Both the position numbers and the translations under genes were made by a program. The notes beneath the pieces were generated by a model. The model did not search any database, was not told the DNA's origin, and saw nothing but the letters and a program-made list of their open reading frames with translations. A DNA stretch of 7,456 nucleotides from CAYXVU01 sp964468725 (lineage in GTDB: Bacteria > Acidobacteriota > Blastocatellia > UBA7656), in NCBI GenBank assembly GCA_964468725.1, contig CAYXVU010000277.1, positions 1-7,456 on the forward strand. The letters run 5' to 3'. Below, piece after piece: positions 1 to 6,935 of the stretch (positions are counted from its first letter, which is position 1; every line of letters starts with the position of its first letter).

Positions 1-27
1 GAGCAAGCGCGTTCCTTCCGGCTTCAT
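1..27 (-). CDS. Start of an unidentified gene, cut by the left edge
   Basis: On the minus strand an ATG at 27-25 overlaps the pepE stop codon (26-24) as ATGA, the usual sign of translational coupling. A good Shine-Dalgarno sequence, AGAGGAG (complement of 33-39), lies 5 bases upstream. The frame stays open for the nine codons that remain and reads MKPEGTRLL. This is far too little to assign a family or function. The spacing and ribosome binding site suggest it is the next gene of the chrB-chrA-pepE transcription unit. The start is supported by the overlap and the binding site, but coding beyond the window cannot be seen. Confidence 0.6.
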
Positions 28-770
28 AGCGTCTCCTCTGCGGGAGCGGGCGCAAGTAAGGCTTCGAGGCGCGCGCCGGGTTCGGCTTCAAATGGGTCGT
101 GCCCTCTGCGAAAGATGCGTGCACCGGAAACGCCTTTCAATTCAATCGCCCGGTCTTCGACGCGCAATATCGCGCCTTCTCGCAACCCGGCGACCGGCGT
201 CGAATTCTCTTCAAGGAATTGCCGTATGCGCTCTTCCTGCGTCTCTCCCATGTGGGTGGAGTTGGGATCGGGGTCAAGGAAGTGCGGGCTGATTTGAAAG
301 GGAACCAAACCGAGCGCCGCAAACGACGGTGGTTCGACAATCGGCATATCCTTTGTCGTTTTGATCGTCGGACAGGCGACGTTCGAACCAGCGCTCGATC
401 CGATGTAAGGCATGCCTTCGCTGACGCGCTGGCGGATGGGCAGCAGCACCTCAAAATCGTAGAGCGACTTCAACAGCCGAAAGGTATTGCCGCCGCCAAT
501 AAACACGACTTCCGCTTCCTTGACCGCTTGGGGGGCGTCGCTCGCTTCGTGCAGCGAGTTGAGTTCATACCCCATCGCGTTGAAGCGCTTGCGCGCCAAA
601 TCAGCGTAGGCATCGCGGTCATAAAGGGCAAAGGGAACGAACAACACGCGGCGCACCTCTCCCAAAAAATTACGAATTTCGCTTTCGGCATGATCGAGAT
701 AGCCGCTACCGTAAAGCGTCGAATTGCTGATAAGCAAGATACGCTTCGGTCGCTCGCTTGCTGTATTCAT
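24..770 (-). CDS. pepE: Peptidase E (alpha-aspartyl dipeptidase, family S51)
   Basis: This 248-residue cytoplasmic serine peptidase is predicted to hydrolyse dipeptides with N-terminal aspartate (Asp-Xaa), recycling peptides that general aminopeptidases handle poorly. The fold is glutamine-amidotransferase-like. Visible hallmarks are ILLISNSTLYGSGYL near the N terminus (residues 11-25), the VFIGGGNTFRLLK loop (89-101) and the nucleophile elbow YIGSSAGSN (122-130) with Ser126 as the expected nucleophile. CPTIKTTKDMPIVEP (133-147) contains Asp141, and QISPHF (159-164) contains the catalytic His163. GETQEERI follows at 175-182. Length is close to the family norm (about 230), with a slightly longer C-terminal tail rich in Ala, Pro and Glu. 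The start is supported by GAGAGG 7 bases upstream. It begins 19 bases after chrA and overlaps the next gene by 4 bases, so it is very likely co-transcribed with the chromate genes. Cyanophycinase is a relative, but the DMPIV and NSTLYG motifs favour PepE. Confidence 0.95.
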   Translation of the reverse strand: MNTASERPKRILLISNSTLYGSGYLDHAESEIRNFLGEVRRVLFVPFALYDRDAYADLARKRFNAMGYELNSLHEASDAPQAVKEAEVVFIGGGNTFRLLKSLYDFEVLLPIRQRVSEGMPYIGSSAGSNVACPTIKTTKDMPIVEPPSFAALGLVPFQISPHFLDPDPNSTHMGETQEERIRQFLEENSTPVAGLREGAILRVEDRAIELKGVSGARIFRRGHDPFEAEPGARLEALLAPAPAEETL

Positions 771-777
771 GGATCAA

Positions 778-783
778 CCTCTC
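778..783 (-). promoter_or_regulatory. Ribosome binding site of pepE
   Basis: The minus strand reads GAGAGG here, 7 bases before the pepE ATG at 770. It lies in the 19-base gap after the chrA stop codon, so pepE can be translated from the same message as chrA. Confidence 0.6.
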
Positions 784-789
784 TTTCTG

Positions 790-2220
790 TTATGAAAAAA
801 ATCCGCGCAGCAGCCCGATAGCGCCGCCTGCAAGGACAACCCATAGAACATTGACGTGGAGCCGATAGAGCGCAATGAAGGCCGCCAAACTCATCAGTAC
901 CGCCATCCAGTTGACCCCTCCTTGCCATCCCCCCGGCAAAATGACAGCAACTCCAAAGACCAACGCCAGATTGCCAATCACCCCGACAACCGCAGCCGTA
1001 ACGCCGGAGAGCGCTGCCGTCAAACTTCGATTCTTACGCACCGTCTCGATGTAGGGAGCGCCGAGAAAGATGAAGAGGAAACACGGGAGAAAGGTCGCGT
1101 AGGTGGTCACCAACGCTCCGATGAGGGCGCTCGTCGTCTGCCCCATTGTGCCGGGATGGTTCCAGCCCGCCATAAATCCGACGAACTGCAACACCATGAT
1201 GAGCGGCCCCGGCGTCGTCTCTGCCAACGCCAACCCATCTATCGCTTGCGGGTGAGAAATCCAACCGTAGCCGCCGACTGCCGCTTGCGTGACGTAAGCC
1301 AGCACGGCATACGCGCCTCCGAAGGTAACCAACGCCGCTTGCGTGAAGAAGCGATACTCTTGCGCGTGCAGGCCGTCCCAACCACGCCACGCGATCAATA
1401 CGACAAACGGCATCAGCCATAGCAACAAGCCGACAAGGAGAACCTTCAATGTCCGCCGCACTGAGGGCAAGGTATGTGTGGGAGGCGGAGAGTGGTCGTC
1501 AATCACTGGAGTCAGGCTTGCGGACTCTCCCTGCCCGGCTTTGGTGCTTGGCTTTCCTAATGTCGCCGCTTTGCTCGTCGCACGCTCAGCAGCAAATCGT
1601 TGCGGCCAGAGGCGCGCGCCGAAAAAACCGAGCAGAGCGGCGGCTATCACCAATAGCGGAAACGGAACGTGAAAAAAGTAGATGGCAATAAAAGCCGCCG
1701 CCTCGATAGCTCCGTGCAGCAGCTCCTTCAGGGCGCGGCTACCGATCTTCAGAATCGCTTCGCAGACAATTGCCACGACCACCGGTTTGAACCCGGCCAC
1801 CAGTCCGGCAATGGCGGGCACGCTCCCATAAGCGGCGTAGATATAAGAAAGGGTCAACAAGATGAAGATCGAGGGAATGACGAAGAAGGCTCCTGCGACC
1901 AATCCGCCAGCGGTGCGATGCAGCAACCAGCCGATGTAGGTCGCCAACTGTTGCGCTTCGGGGCCGGGCAGTAGCATGCAGTAATTGAGGGCGTGCAGAA
2001 ACCGCTCTTCACTCAGCCATCGCCGTCGCTCCACCAACTCCCGATGCATGAGAGCAATCTGACCTGCCGGGCCGCCAAACGAGATAAAGCCCAGTTTAAC
2101 CCAGAAGCGTACGGCTTCGGCGAAAGGGACACTGCGCGTCGCGGAGGGAGCAATCCCTTGCGGACTAGGGTCGTTTGCGTGCTCGGCGGCGTCCGCTGCC
2201 ATCGGGGCTTTGCTTTTCAC
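790..2220 (-). CDS. chrA: Chromate efflux transporter ChrA, two-domain (long-chain CHR family)
   Basis: This inner-membrane transporter is predicted to export chromate. It has the bidomain layout of long-chain CHR proteins (about 400-480 residues). With the GTG start used here it has 476 residues. The first CHR domain carries LGFISFGGPAGQIALM (about 43-58), the RRRW loop and LLPGPEAQQLATYIGW (about 83-98), then several hydrophobic helices up to about 205. A hydrophilic linker (about 207-254) leads to the second CHR domain, with ALVTFGGAYAVL (about 296-307), AETTPGPLIM (about 333-342) and further helices to the C terminus. The start is uncertain. GTG at 2220 has a strong AGGAGG 6 bases upstream. 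An ATG at 2202 has no well-placed site. The longest frame begins with ATG at 2274, deep inside chrB, and its N-terminal residues look unlike the family. The gene overlaps chrB by about 56 bases, implying coupled translation. The family is certain; chromate as substrate follows from the family and from ChrB next door. Confidence 0.94.
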   Translation of the reverse strand: MKSKAPMAADAAEHANDPSPQGIAPSATRSVPFAEAVRFWVKLGFISFGGPAGQIALMHRELVERRRWLSEERFLHALNYCMLLPGPEAQQLATYIGWLLHRTAGGLVAGAFFVIPSIFILLTLSYIYAAYGSVPAIAGLVAGFKPVVVAIVCEAILKIGSRALKELLHGAIEAAAFIAIYFFHVPFPLLVIAAALLGFFGARLWPQRFAAERATSKAATLGKPSTKAGQGESASLTPVIDDHSPPPTHTLPSVRRTLKVLLVGLLLWLMPFVVLIAWRGWDGLHAQEYRFFTQAALVTFGGAYAVLAYVTQAAVGGYGWISHPQAIDGLALAETTPGPLIMVLQFVGFMAGWNHPGTMGQTTSALIGALVTTYATFLPCFLFIFLGAPYIETVRKNRSLTAALSGVTAAVVGVIGNLALVFGVAVILPGGWQGGVNWMAVLMSLAAFIALYRLHVNVLWVVLAGGAIGLLRGFFS

Positions 2221-3244
2221 CTGTCTCCTCCTGCGCGGCGTTTTCAACTCTACCGAACAACTCGTATAACCCATCCAAGATCGGCAAGCAGTGCGCCATC
2301 AGCTTGCGATCATCGTTCAGCCATTCGGCCAAGCCTCTGATAATGGCGCTCAGCCCCGGCGCTTCTAGCCGATTGAATTTGTCGTCTTTGAGATCAATGT
2401 CGTGAACGATCTCTGCCAGCGGGCGCAAAGCCGGATCATCGCCTAATCCGAAACGCTTCATCATCGTCTCGAACGTGCAATCGTCGCCTTGATGACTGAA
2501 CTCCGCGCCATAGATGTCAAAGGCTATGCCCTCCTCTATCGCCTCTCCTTCTGCGATAAAGGCGAAGCGAGGCCGCCCATCAATGAAGCGTTTGATGAGC
2601 CAGATCGTCGCCAGCCGGTCAACGAAGAGTTGCTGGCGCGTCACCCATCGCCGCCCTTGAAATTGGTTGCGATCAAGCGACTCAGCCGCTCCCGCAGCCG
2701 TCGCCCGCGCTTGCCGGTTGCGAGGTTGCGACGCCCGCAAGGCTTTGCGACACCGCTGATAGGCGCTGACCGCTGCCGCTCGTCCGACGCTCGGGAAAAA
2801 GTCTGTGGCGATAATCCGGTCGAGTTCTTTATGCAGACGATCCAGATCGGCTTCGTAGGCCTTGACCCGACCCAGCGAAAGATGCCCGCCGCGCCGTTGT
2901 CCGCCAATCGCGCCGCTCAACCCTTCGAATTCGGCAGTCACACTCGCATATTCGGCATCGCGTGCGCGTTGAAACGCCGCGATCATCTCTTCATCGGTCG
3001 CGCCTTCAACCGCCGCCGCGCGAAAGACGGTCGCCTCTCCTCCGGCAGACTCAATCTCTTGCTTCAGCCATTGAAAATCTTCGTCGGTCTTCTCGTTGAA
3101 GGGCAACGCGTAGACCGAGTTTTTGATGGCTACCGCGCCGAGCTTTTGCAGCTTGCGCCAGATGCTGACCCGCAGGCTCGTCGGTTTCGGCGGCAACAGG
3201 TGAACGAGCAGAATCCACTCCGGTTTGACGGTCATTCGTTTCAT
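2165..3244 (-). CDS. chrB: Chromate resistance protein ChrB
   Basis: This 359-residue soluble protein has two parts. The N-terminal ChrB domain (about 9-150) has the characteristic opening EWILLVHLLPPKP, then SLRVSIWRKLQKLGAVAIKNSVYALP (about 23-48). The C-terminal ChrB domain (about 195-335) has GRRWVTRQQLFVDRLATIWL starting near 197, then the HDIDLKDD acidic stretch (281-288) and the LAEWLNDD helix. In characterised chr operons ChrB is a chromate-responsive regulator or sensor of chrA transcription and is needed for full resistance. A basic tail (RRRARKRP) ends the protein. It is the first gene of the minus-strand set and overlaps chrA. An alternative ATG lies three codons in (3235). Neither start has a clear Shine-Dalgarno sequence, and a short or leaderless transcript is possible. 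The family call is strong; the regulatory role here is inferred from homologues. Confidence 0.93.
   Translation of the reverse strand: MKRMTVKPEWILLVHLLPPKPTSLRVSIWRKLQKLGAVAIKNSVYALPFNEKTDEDFQWLKQEIESAGGEATVFRAAAVEGATDEEMIAAFQRARDAEYASVTAEFEGLSGAIGGQRRGGHLSLGRVKAYEADLDRLHKELDRIIATDFFPSVGRAAAVSAYQRCRKALRASQPRNRQARATAAGAAESLDRNQFQGRRWVTRQQLFVDRLATIWLIKRFIDGRPRFAFIAEGEAIEEGIAFDIYGAEFSHQGDDCTFETMMKRFGLGDDPALRPLAEIVHDIDLKDDKFNRLEAPGLSAIIRGLAEWLNDDRKLMAHCLPILDGLYELFGRVENAAQEETGEKQSPDGSGRRRARKRP
2227..2232 (-). promoter_or_regulatory. Ribosome binding site that decides the chrA start
   Basis: The minus strand reads AGGAGG, a perfect anti-16S match, 6 bases before a GTG at 2220 in the chrA frame. 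It lies inside the 3' end of chrB. It argues for GTG 2220 over the ATG codons at 2274 and 2202. Confidence 0.6.
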
Positions 3245-3261
3245 AGTATTGCAACGACTGC

Positions 3262-3270
3262 TACAGTGTA
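3262..3270. promoter_or_regulatory. Candidate operator palindrome in the divergent intergenic region
   Basis: TACAGTGTA is a perfect 9-base palindrome with a central G, in the 71-base gap between chrB and the divergent reductase gene. It overlaps the candidate -10 box of chrB, where a bound regulator would block transcription. ChrB itself is the obvious candidate, but no binding data can be seen here, and a 9-base palindrome can occur by chance. Confidence 0.3.
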
Positions 3271-3294
3271 ACGAGTGTTTAATAAATCAGACAA
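3265..3294 (-). promoter_or_regulatory. Candidate sigma-70 promoter for the chrB-chrA-pepE unit
   Basis: On the minus strand TTGTCT (complement of 3289-3294) and TACACT (complement of 3265-3270) each match the -35 and -10 consensus at four of six positions, with an 18-base spacer. Transcription would start about 14 bases before the chrB ATG, giving a very short leader. The fit is modest and the organism's sigma preferences are unknown. Confidence 0.3.
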
Positions 3295-3315
3295 GCTCAA
3301 TAGGAATTTTTTTGC

Positions 3316-5748
3316 ATGGCGCAGGCCGCGCCATCGGGCTTGCGCGCGTTTGACTATGCCTGCCGTTTCATGTTTCATGCTTGCTTGCAAACGCGGGTAA
3401 AACCGGAATCAAAGAAACAGATATTGGCTCGACAAAGCAAAAACAGTGAAGCTCTCAATGCCGCCGCGTCCGAACACATCTTCTGGCGTGTCGAAGGCAG
3501 TCTGCTCAATTTGAGCGCGGTTCGCCCGGTCGGCTTTTTCACTTGGAATGCGCAGAGTTTCGCCGAACGATGGGCGCGGCGCGGCGCAGTCATGCTGTTG
3601 GCCATCATCCGCCCTTTTCTCTATGCCATTCATCGCGTCTTTGCCACCCGCGTGCTGCACACCTTGCTGCGCGGCGTCAGTCAAGACCGGCTCGACCTGC
3701 TCGGCGAAGAGTACTTTCAGTATTACCTCAAACCGAAGCTCAACCGCGCCAGCGTGGCCCAACTCAAACAACTCATCCATAGCGGCAAACGCGTCGTGTT
3801 GGTCAGTCAGGGGCTCGACCATGTCATGCGTCCGCTGGCAGCGCATTTGGGGGTTGAGCATCTGATTGCCAATCGCCTCGACTTTCGTGACGGACTCGCA
3901 ACAGGCCGATTGCTCAACCCGGTCATTCGCCCGCGCGGCGGCTATGCGCGGCTCATCCCGATGAAGGCGGACGGGCGCGTATCGCTCGATAAGATCGCCT
4001 CCGATTTGGGTTTTTCCGCAGGCCCGCAGATCCTCGAACAGGCGTTGATTCCGACGCGCCGTCGTTGTCCGCAGCGCGTCAACCCTGTCGTCATCTTCGA
4101 TAAAGCCAAACACCTCGACCGCCTCTCGGTGCGCGAAGCGCTCGGCCAAAAGCAGGTGATGTTGATCGGCGTCACCGGCTTCATCGGCAAAGTCTGGCTG
4201 GTCAAGACCCTGAGCGAAGTTCCCGACATCGGCAAGATTTATTTACTCATCCGGCGCAGCCGTTCGACTTCGGCGCAACGCCGCTTCGAAAAGATTGTCG
4301 AGTCGTCGCCGCTCTTCGAACCGCTCTTTGAAAAGTACGGCGATGAGGCTTCCACCTTTCTCAGCGACCGCATTGAAGTCATCGAAGGCGACATTACCAA
4401 ACCCCATCTCGGCATGGATGAAGCGACGTTGGCGCGCCTCCGCCCGACGCTCGACCTCATCATCAATAGTTCGGGGCTGACGGATTTCAACCCTGACCTG
4501 CGACAAGCGCTCGACATCAATATCGAAGGCACGCTGCATCTGCTCGACTTTCAGCGCCAATGCGATCATGCCGCGATGTTGCATCTTTCGACTTGCTACG
4601 TCGTCGGCTACCGTGATGGGCGGGTTCACGAAACCGTGCAGCCGAATTACACGCCTGCCGGAATTGCGGGCTTTGACGCCGATCTCGAACGGCAGTCGCT
4701 GCATACACTGGTCAATGAAGTCATGGCGCGATCAGAAAGCGATGAACTCACTGCCGCTCTGCGCGCGCAGGTGGCAGAGAAGACCGGCAGCAAATCGCTC
4801 GATGAGAAAGCGATCAACACCCAAATCGGCAAATTGCGCGCCCGTTGGGTGCGCGACACCCTGATGGCAGAAGGACTGCTGCGCGCCCGCTCCTACGGCT
4901 GGCCGAACACCTACACCTTCACCAAAAGCCTGTCGGAATCGTTGATTGCCAAACTCGGCGCCGATTTGCCGATTGCAGTGGTGCGGCCTTCGATTGTCGA
5001 GACGTCAACTCATGATCCGTTCCCCGGCTGGAACGAAGGCGTCAACACCTCTGCGCCGATCTCGTACCTGCTCGGCACCTACTTTCGCCAACTGCCATCG
5101 AATGAGAAGAAGTGCCTCGATCTGATTCCAGTCGATCTGGTCTGTCGCGGCATGTGTTTGATCGCGGCGGCGCTGGTATGGCGTCGGCACGATCAGCTTT
5201 ACCAATTGGCAACGTCGGCGACCAACCCCTGCGACATGCGGCGCTCGGTCGAGTTGACCGGACTGGCGCATCGCAAACATTATCGCGCGCAGGACGACTT
5301 CAAAGATCGCTTCAAGGCTAAGTTCGATTCGATCACCGTTTCAAAGGAACGCTATCAACGACTCTCTGCGCCGCGTCAAAAGGCCATCGTGCAGGCGATT
5401 CAAAAAGTCAGTTCGCCTTTGCCGCTCAAACGTCCGCCGCTGGTCAGCATCGAGCGCGGGTTGGATCGCGTCGAAAAGCTCATCGAGTTGTACGAACCGT
5501 TCATTCACGACAACGAGTACATCTTCGAAGCCGAAAAGGTTGAACTCCTCAGCGAAGCGCTGCCGCCCGAAGAGAAAGCGGCTTTCGGTTATGATGCGCT
5601 GGCCATTGATTGGTGGGAGTATTGGATTAACATTCACATTCCGGCGCTCAGAAGGTGGTCGTATCCGATCATCGAAGGTCGTCCGGTCGAAACCCATCCC
5701 AAGCGCACGTTTCACCTGTTGACGCATACGACTACGGTCAGAACCTGA
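3316..5748 (+). CDS. Alcohol-forming fatty acyl-CoA/ACP reductase with N-terminal degenerate HAD-like domain
   Basis: This 810-residue enzyme is predicted to reduce long-chain acyl thioesters to fatty alcohols with NADPH. The reductase part (about 271-800) begins with the Rossmann motif GVTGFIGK (285-292), followed by IYLLIRRSRS, GDITKPHLG (358-366), NSSGLTDFNP (384-393) and HLSTCYVVG (423-431). The catalytic YTFTK has Tyr533 and Lys537. The charged helical insert before it (about 455-525) and the C-terminal block DWWEYWINIHIPAL (765-778) resemble Marinobacter-type bacterial FARs, which have about 500-660 residues. The extra N terminus (about 53-210) resembles a HAD-IB phosphatase. It has RVEGSL where DxDGTL is expected (58-63), VLVSQG (161-166, Ser164 as motif II) and TGRL (196-199), but no GDSxxD motif, so it is probably inactive. 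The start follows a weak TAGGA 10 bases upstream; ATG 3370 is an alternative. It is the first gene of the plus-strand set, 50 bases before the SDR gene. The exact acyl substrate is unknown. Confidence 0.9.
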   Translation: MAQAAPSGLRAFDYACRFMFHACLQTRVKPESKKQILARQSKNSEALNAAASEHIFWRVEGSLLNLSAVRPVGFFTWNAQSFAERWARRGAVMLLAIIRPFLYAIHRVFATRVLHTLLRGVSQDRLDLLGEEYFQYYLKPKLNRASVAQLKQLIHSGKRVVLVSQGLDHVMRPLAAHLGVEHLIANRLDFRDGLATGRLLNPVIRPRGGYARLIPMKADGRVSLDKIASDLGFSAGPQILEQALIPTRRRCPQRVNPVVIFDKAKHLDRLSVREALGQKQVMLIGVTGFIGKVWLVKTLSEVPDIGKIYLLIRRSRSTSAQRRFEKIVESSPLFEPLFEKYGDEASTFLSDRIEVIEGDITKPHLGMDEATLARLRPTLDLIINSSGLTDFNPDLRQALDINIEGTLHLLDFQRQCDHAAMLHLSTCYVVGYRDGRVHETVQPNYTPAGIAGFDADLERQSLHTLVNEVMARSESDELTAALRAQVAEKTGSKSLDEKAINTQIGKLRARWVRDTLMAEGLLRARSYGWPNTYTFTKSLSESLIAKLGADLPIAVVRPSIVETSTHDPFPGWNEGVNTSAPISYLLGTYFRQLPSNEKKCLDLIPVDLVCRGMCLIAAALVWRRHDQLYQLATSATNPCDMRRSVELTGLAHRKHYRAQDDFKDRFKAKFDSITVSKERYQRLSAPRQKAIVQAIQKVSSPLPLKRPPLVSIERGLDRVEKLIELYEPFIHDNEYIFEAEKVELLSEALPPEEKAAFGYDALAIDWWEYWINIHIPALRRWSYPIIEGRPVETHPKRTFHLLTHTTTVRT

Positions 5749-5775
5749 TACTCGACAGGTCAGAGGGGGCGAGGT

Positions 5776-5783
5776 AGAGGAGA
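5776..5783 (+). promoter_or_regulatory. Probable ribosome binding site of the SDR gene
   Basis: AGAGGAGA is the best Shine-Dalgarno match before the ATG at 5799, but the gap of 15 bases is longer than usual. There is no other in-frame ATG or GTG start between it and 5799. The 50-base gap from the reductase gene shows no terminator, which fits co-transcription. Confidence 0.4.
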
Positions 5784-5798
5784 CAGGTTCACAGACGC

Positions 5799-6935
5799 AT
5801 GGCGATATTTTTAACAGGTTCGACGGGCTATCTCGGCGCGCATCTGGCTGCTGGGTTGCTCGAACATCATCACGACTCCTTGAATCTGCTGGTGCGGGCG
5901 CGCAGCCTCGATGAGGCCGAAAAACGGCTGTGGCAAGCGATGCAGATTCACCTCGATTTCCCACAATTTTACGACTACTTGAAGACGCGCATTCACATCT
6001 TTCTCGGCGATTTGACCGATCAGCGATTGGGGCTTGCCGACAGCGATTACTTGCGCCTTTATCGCTCGACCGATTCGGTGATTCACTGCGCCGCGTCGCT
6101 CAATCGCAAAAGCGAAAAGAGTTGCCTCAATGTCAATCTGCGCGGCACGCTCGAAGTTATCAAACTGGCGCAAGCGGCGCGCGACGATCATGGCCTCCGG
6201 CGCTTCAGCCACGTCAGCACCGTCGCGGTTGCCGGTCATCGCAGCAATCAAGTCGTCAAAGAAGACGAAGCCATCAATTGGGAGATTTCCGATTACGACC
6301 CTTATGCGCGTACTAAAAAATTCTGCGAGCACATGACGCACGAATTGCTCGGCGATGTCTCACATATCGTCTTTCGTCCGAGCATCATACTCGGCGATAG
6401 TCGGCACGCCGAAACGACACAATTCGATATGGTCAAGTCGTTCGTCTTTCTCGCAGGCTTGCCACTCTTGCCGTTTCGTCCGGGCGATCAACTCGACATC
6501 GTGCCGGTTGATTTCGTCGCCGACTCCATTGTCACATTGCACCAAAAGGCCAAGCCCGCACACGACATCTACCATTTATCATCTGGAGTGGACTCGCAGA
6601 CCTTTCAGGAATTGACCGACGCGCTGGCACAGGCGCAAAACAAGAGTACGCCGATCTTTCTGCCGACGCTCGAAAAGCCCTTTACCTCGGTCGTCAATTT
6701 TCTCTCCGAACGGCGAGGCACGGCCATCGGTTATGGCGCGTCGCTGCTCAAAGTCTTCATTCCTTACTTAGTCTGGAACACAGTCTTTGATAACACGCGG
6801 GTGACCGCAGAGATGGGGCGCAAGCCCGCGCCCTTTTCTCAGTATTGCTATCCGCTGTTACGCTTTGCCAGCGAAGGCAACTTCACCTACAACTACAAAG
6901 CCTGGCCGAGCGCCGCAAAGGAGTACGCGCAATGA
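5799..6935 (+). CDS. Extended SDR oxidoreductase (thioester-reductase/epimerase-like)
   Basis: This is a 378-residue NAD(P)-dependent extended short-chain dehydrogenase/reductase. The N terminus opens directly on the cofactor motif FLTGSTGYLG (4-13), then LLVRARS (30-36), the acidic FLGDLTD (68-74), VIHCAASLN (94-102), NVNLRGTLEV (111-120), FSHVSTVAV (136-144, with Ser140) and the catalytic YARTK (Tyr169, Lys173). FRPSIILGDS (192-201) and the LDIVPVDFVADSIV segment (232-245) are typical of the thioester-reductase/NAD_binding_4 group. No carrier or adenylation domain is fused, so it would act on free substrate: an acyl-CoA/ACP, a fatty aldehyde, or a sterol- or sugar-like 3-hydroxy/keto compound. 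It has no signal peptide; a hydrophobic stretch near 315-330 could touch the membrane. It lies downstream of the acyl reductase and is translationally coupled to the pyruvyl transferase gene. The fold is certain but the substrate is not. Confidence 0.88.
   Translation: MAIFLTGSTGYLGAHLAAGLLEHHHDSLNLLVRARSLDEAEKRLWQAMQIHLDFPQFYDYLKTRIHIFLGDLTDQRLGLADSDYLRLYRSTDSVIHCAASLNRKSEKSCLNVNLRGTLEVIKLAQAARDDHGLRRFSHVSTVAVAGHRSNQVVKEDEAINWEISDYDPYARTKKFCEHMTHELLGDVSHIVFRPSIILGDSRHAETTQFDMVKSFVFLAGLPLLPFRPGDQLDIVPVDFVADSIVTLHQKAKPAHDIYHLSSGVDSQTFQELTDALAQAQNKSTPIFLPTLEKPFTSVVNFLSERRGTAIGYGASLLKVFIPYLVWNTVFDNTRVTAEMGRKPAPFSQYCYPLLRFASEGNFTYNYKAWPSAAKEYAQ
6917..6923 (+). promoter_or_regulatory. Ribosome binding site of the pyruvyl transferase gene
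   Basis: AAAGGAG lies 8 bases before the ATG at 6932, inside the last codons of the SDR gene. This strong site supports 6932 rather than the second ATG at 6938 as the start. Confidence 0.65.

Noticed and set aside
99..821. A 240-codon plus-strand open frame opposite pepE
   Set aside because: It is the antisense shadow of a well-conserved peptidase. Its translation is rich in Arg with no recognisable motif, and it extends into the chrA 3' end.
2489..3271. A 260-codon plus-strand open frame opposite chrB
   Set aside because: It is the antisense of a clear ChrB gene; the composition is typical of G+C-rich shadow frames and no family motif is seen.
3409..4149. A 246-codon minus-strand open frame opposite the HAD-like part of the acyl reductase
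   Set aside because: The plus-strand frame continues uninterrupted into a conserved reductase domain and shows HAD-like motif order, whereas the minus frame shows no domain.
5743..5760. Inverted repeat ACCTG...CAGGT at the end of the acyl reductase gene, possible terminator
   Set aside because: The stem is only 5 base pairs with an 8-base loop and no T-run follows. It is too weak for an intrinsic terminator.
5783..5821. Direct repeat ACAGGTTC at 5783-5790 and 5814-5821 around the SDR start
   Set aside because: Two 8-base copies 31 bases apart, one inside the conserved LTGST codons, are explained by chance and coding constraint.
5811..6341. A 176-codon minus-strand open frame opposite the SDR gene
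   Set aside because: The plus strand here encodes the SDR cofactor and catalytic motifs, so the antisense frame is a shadow.
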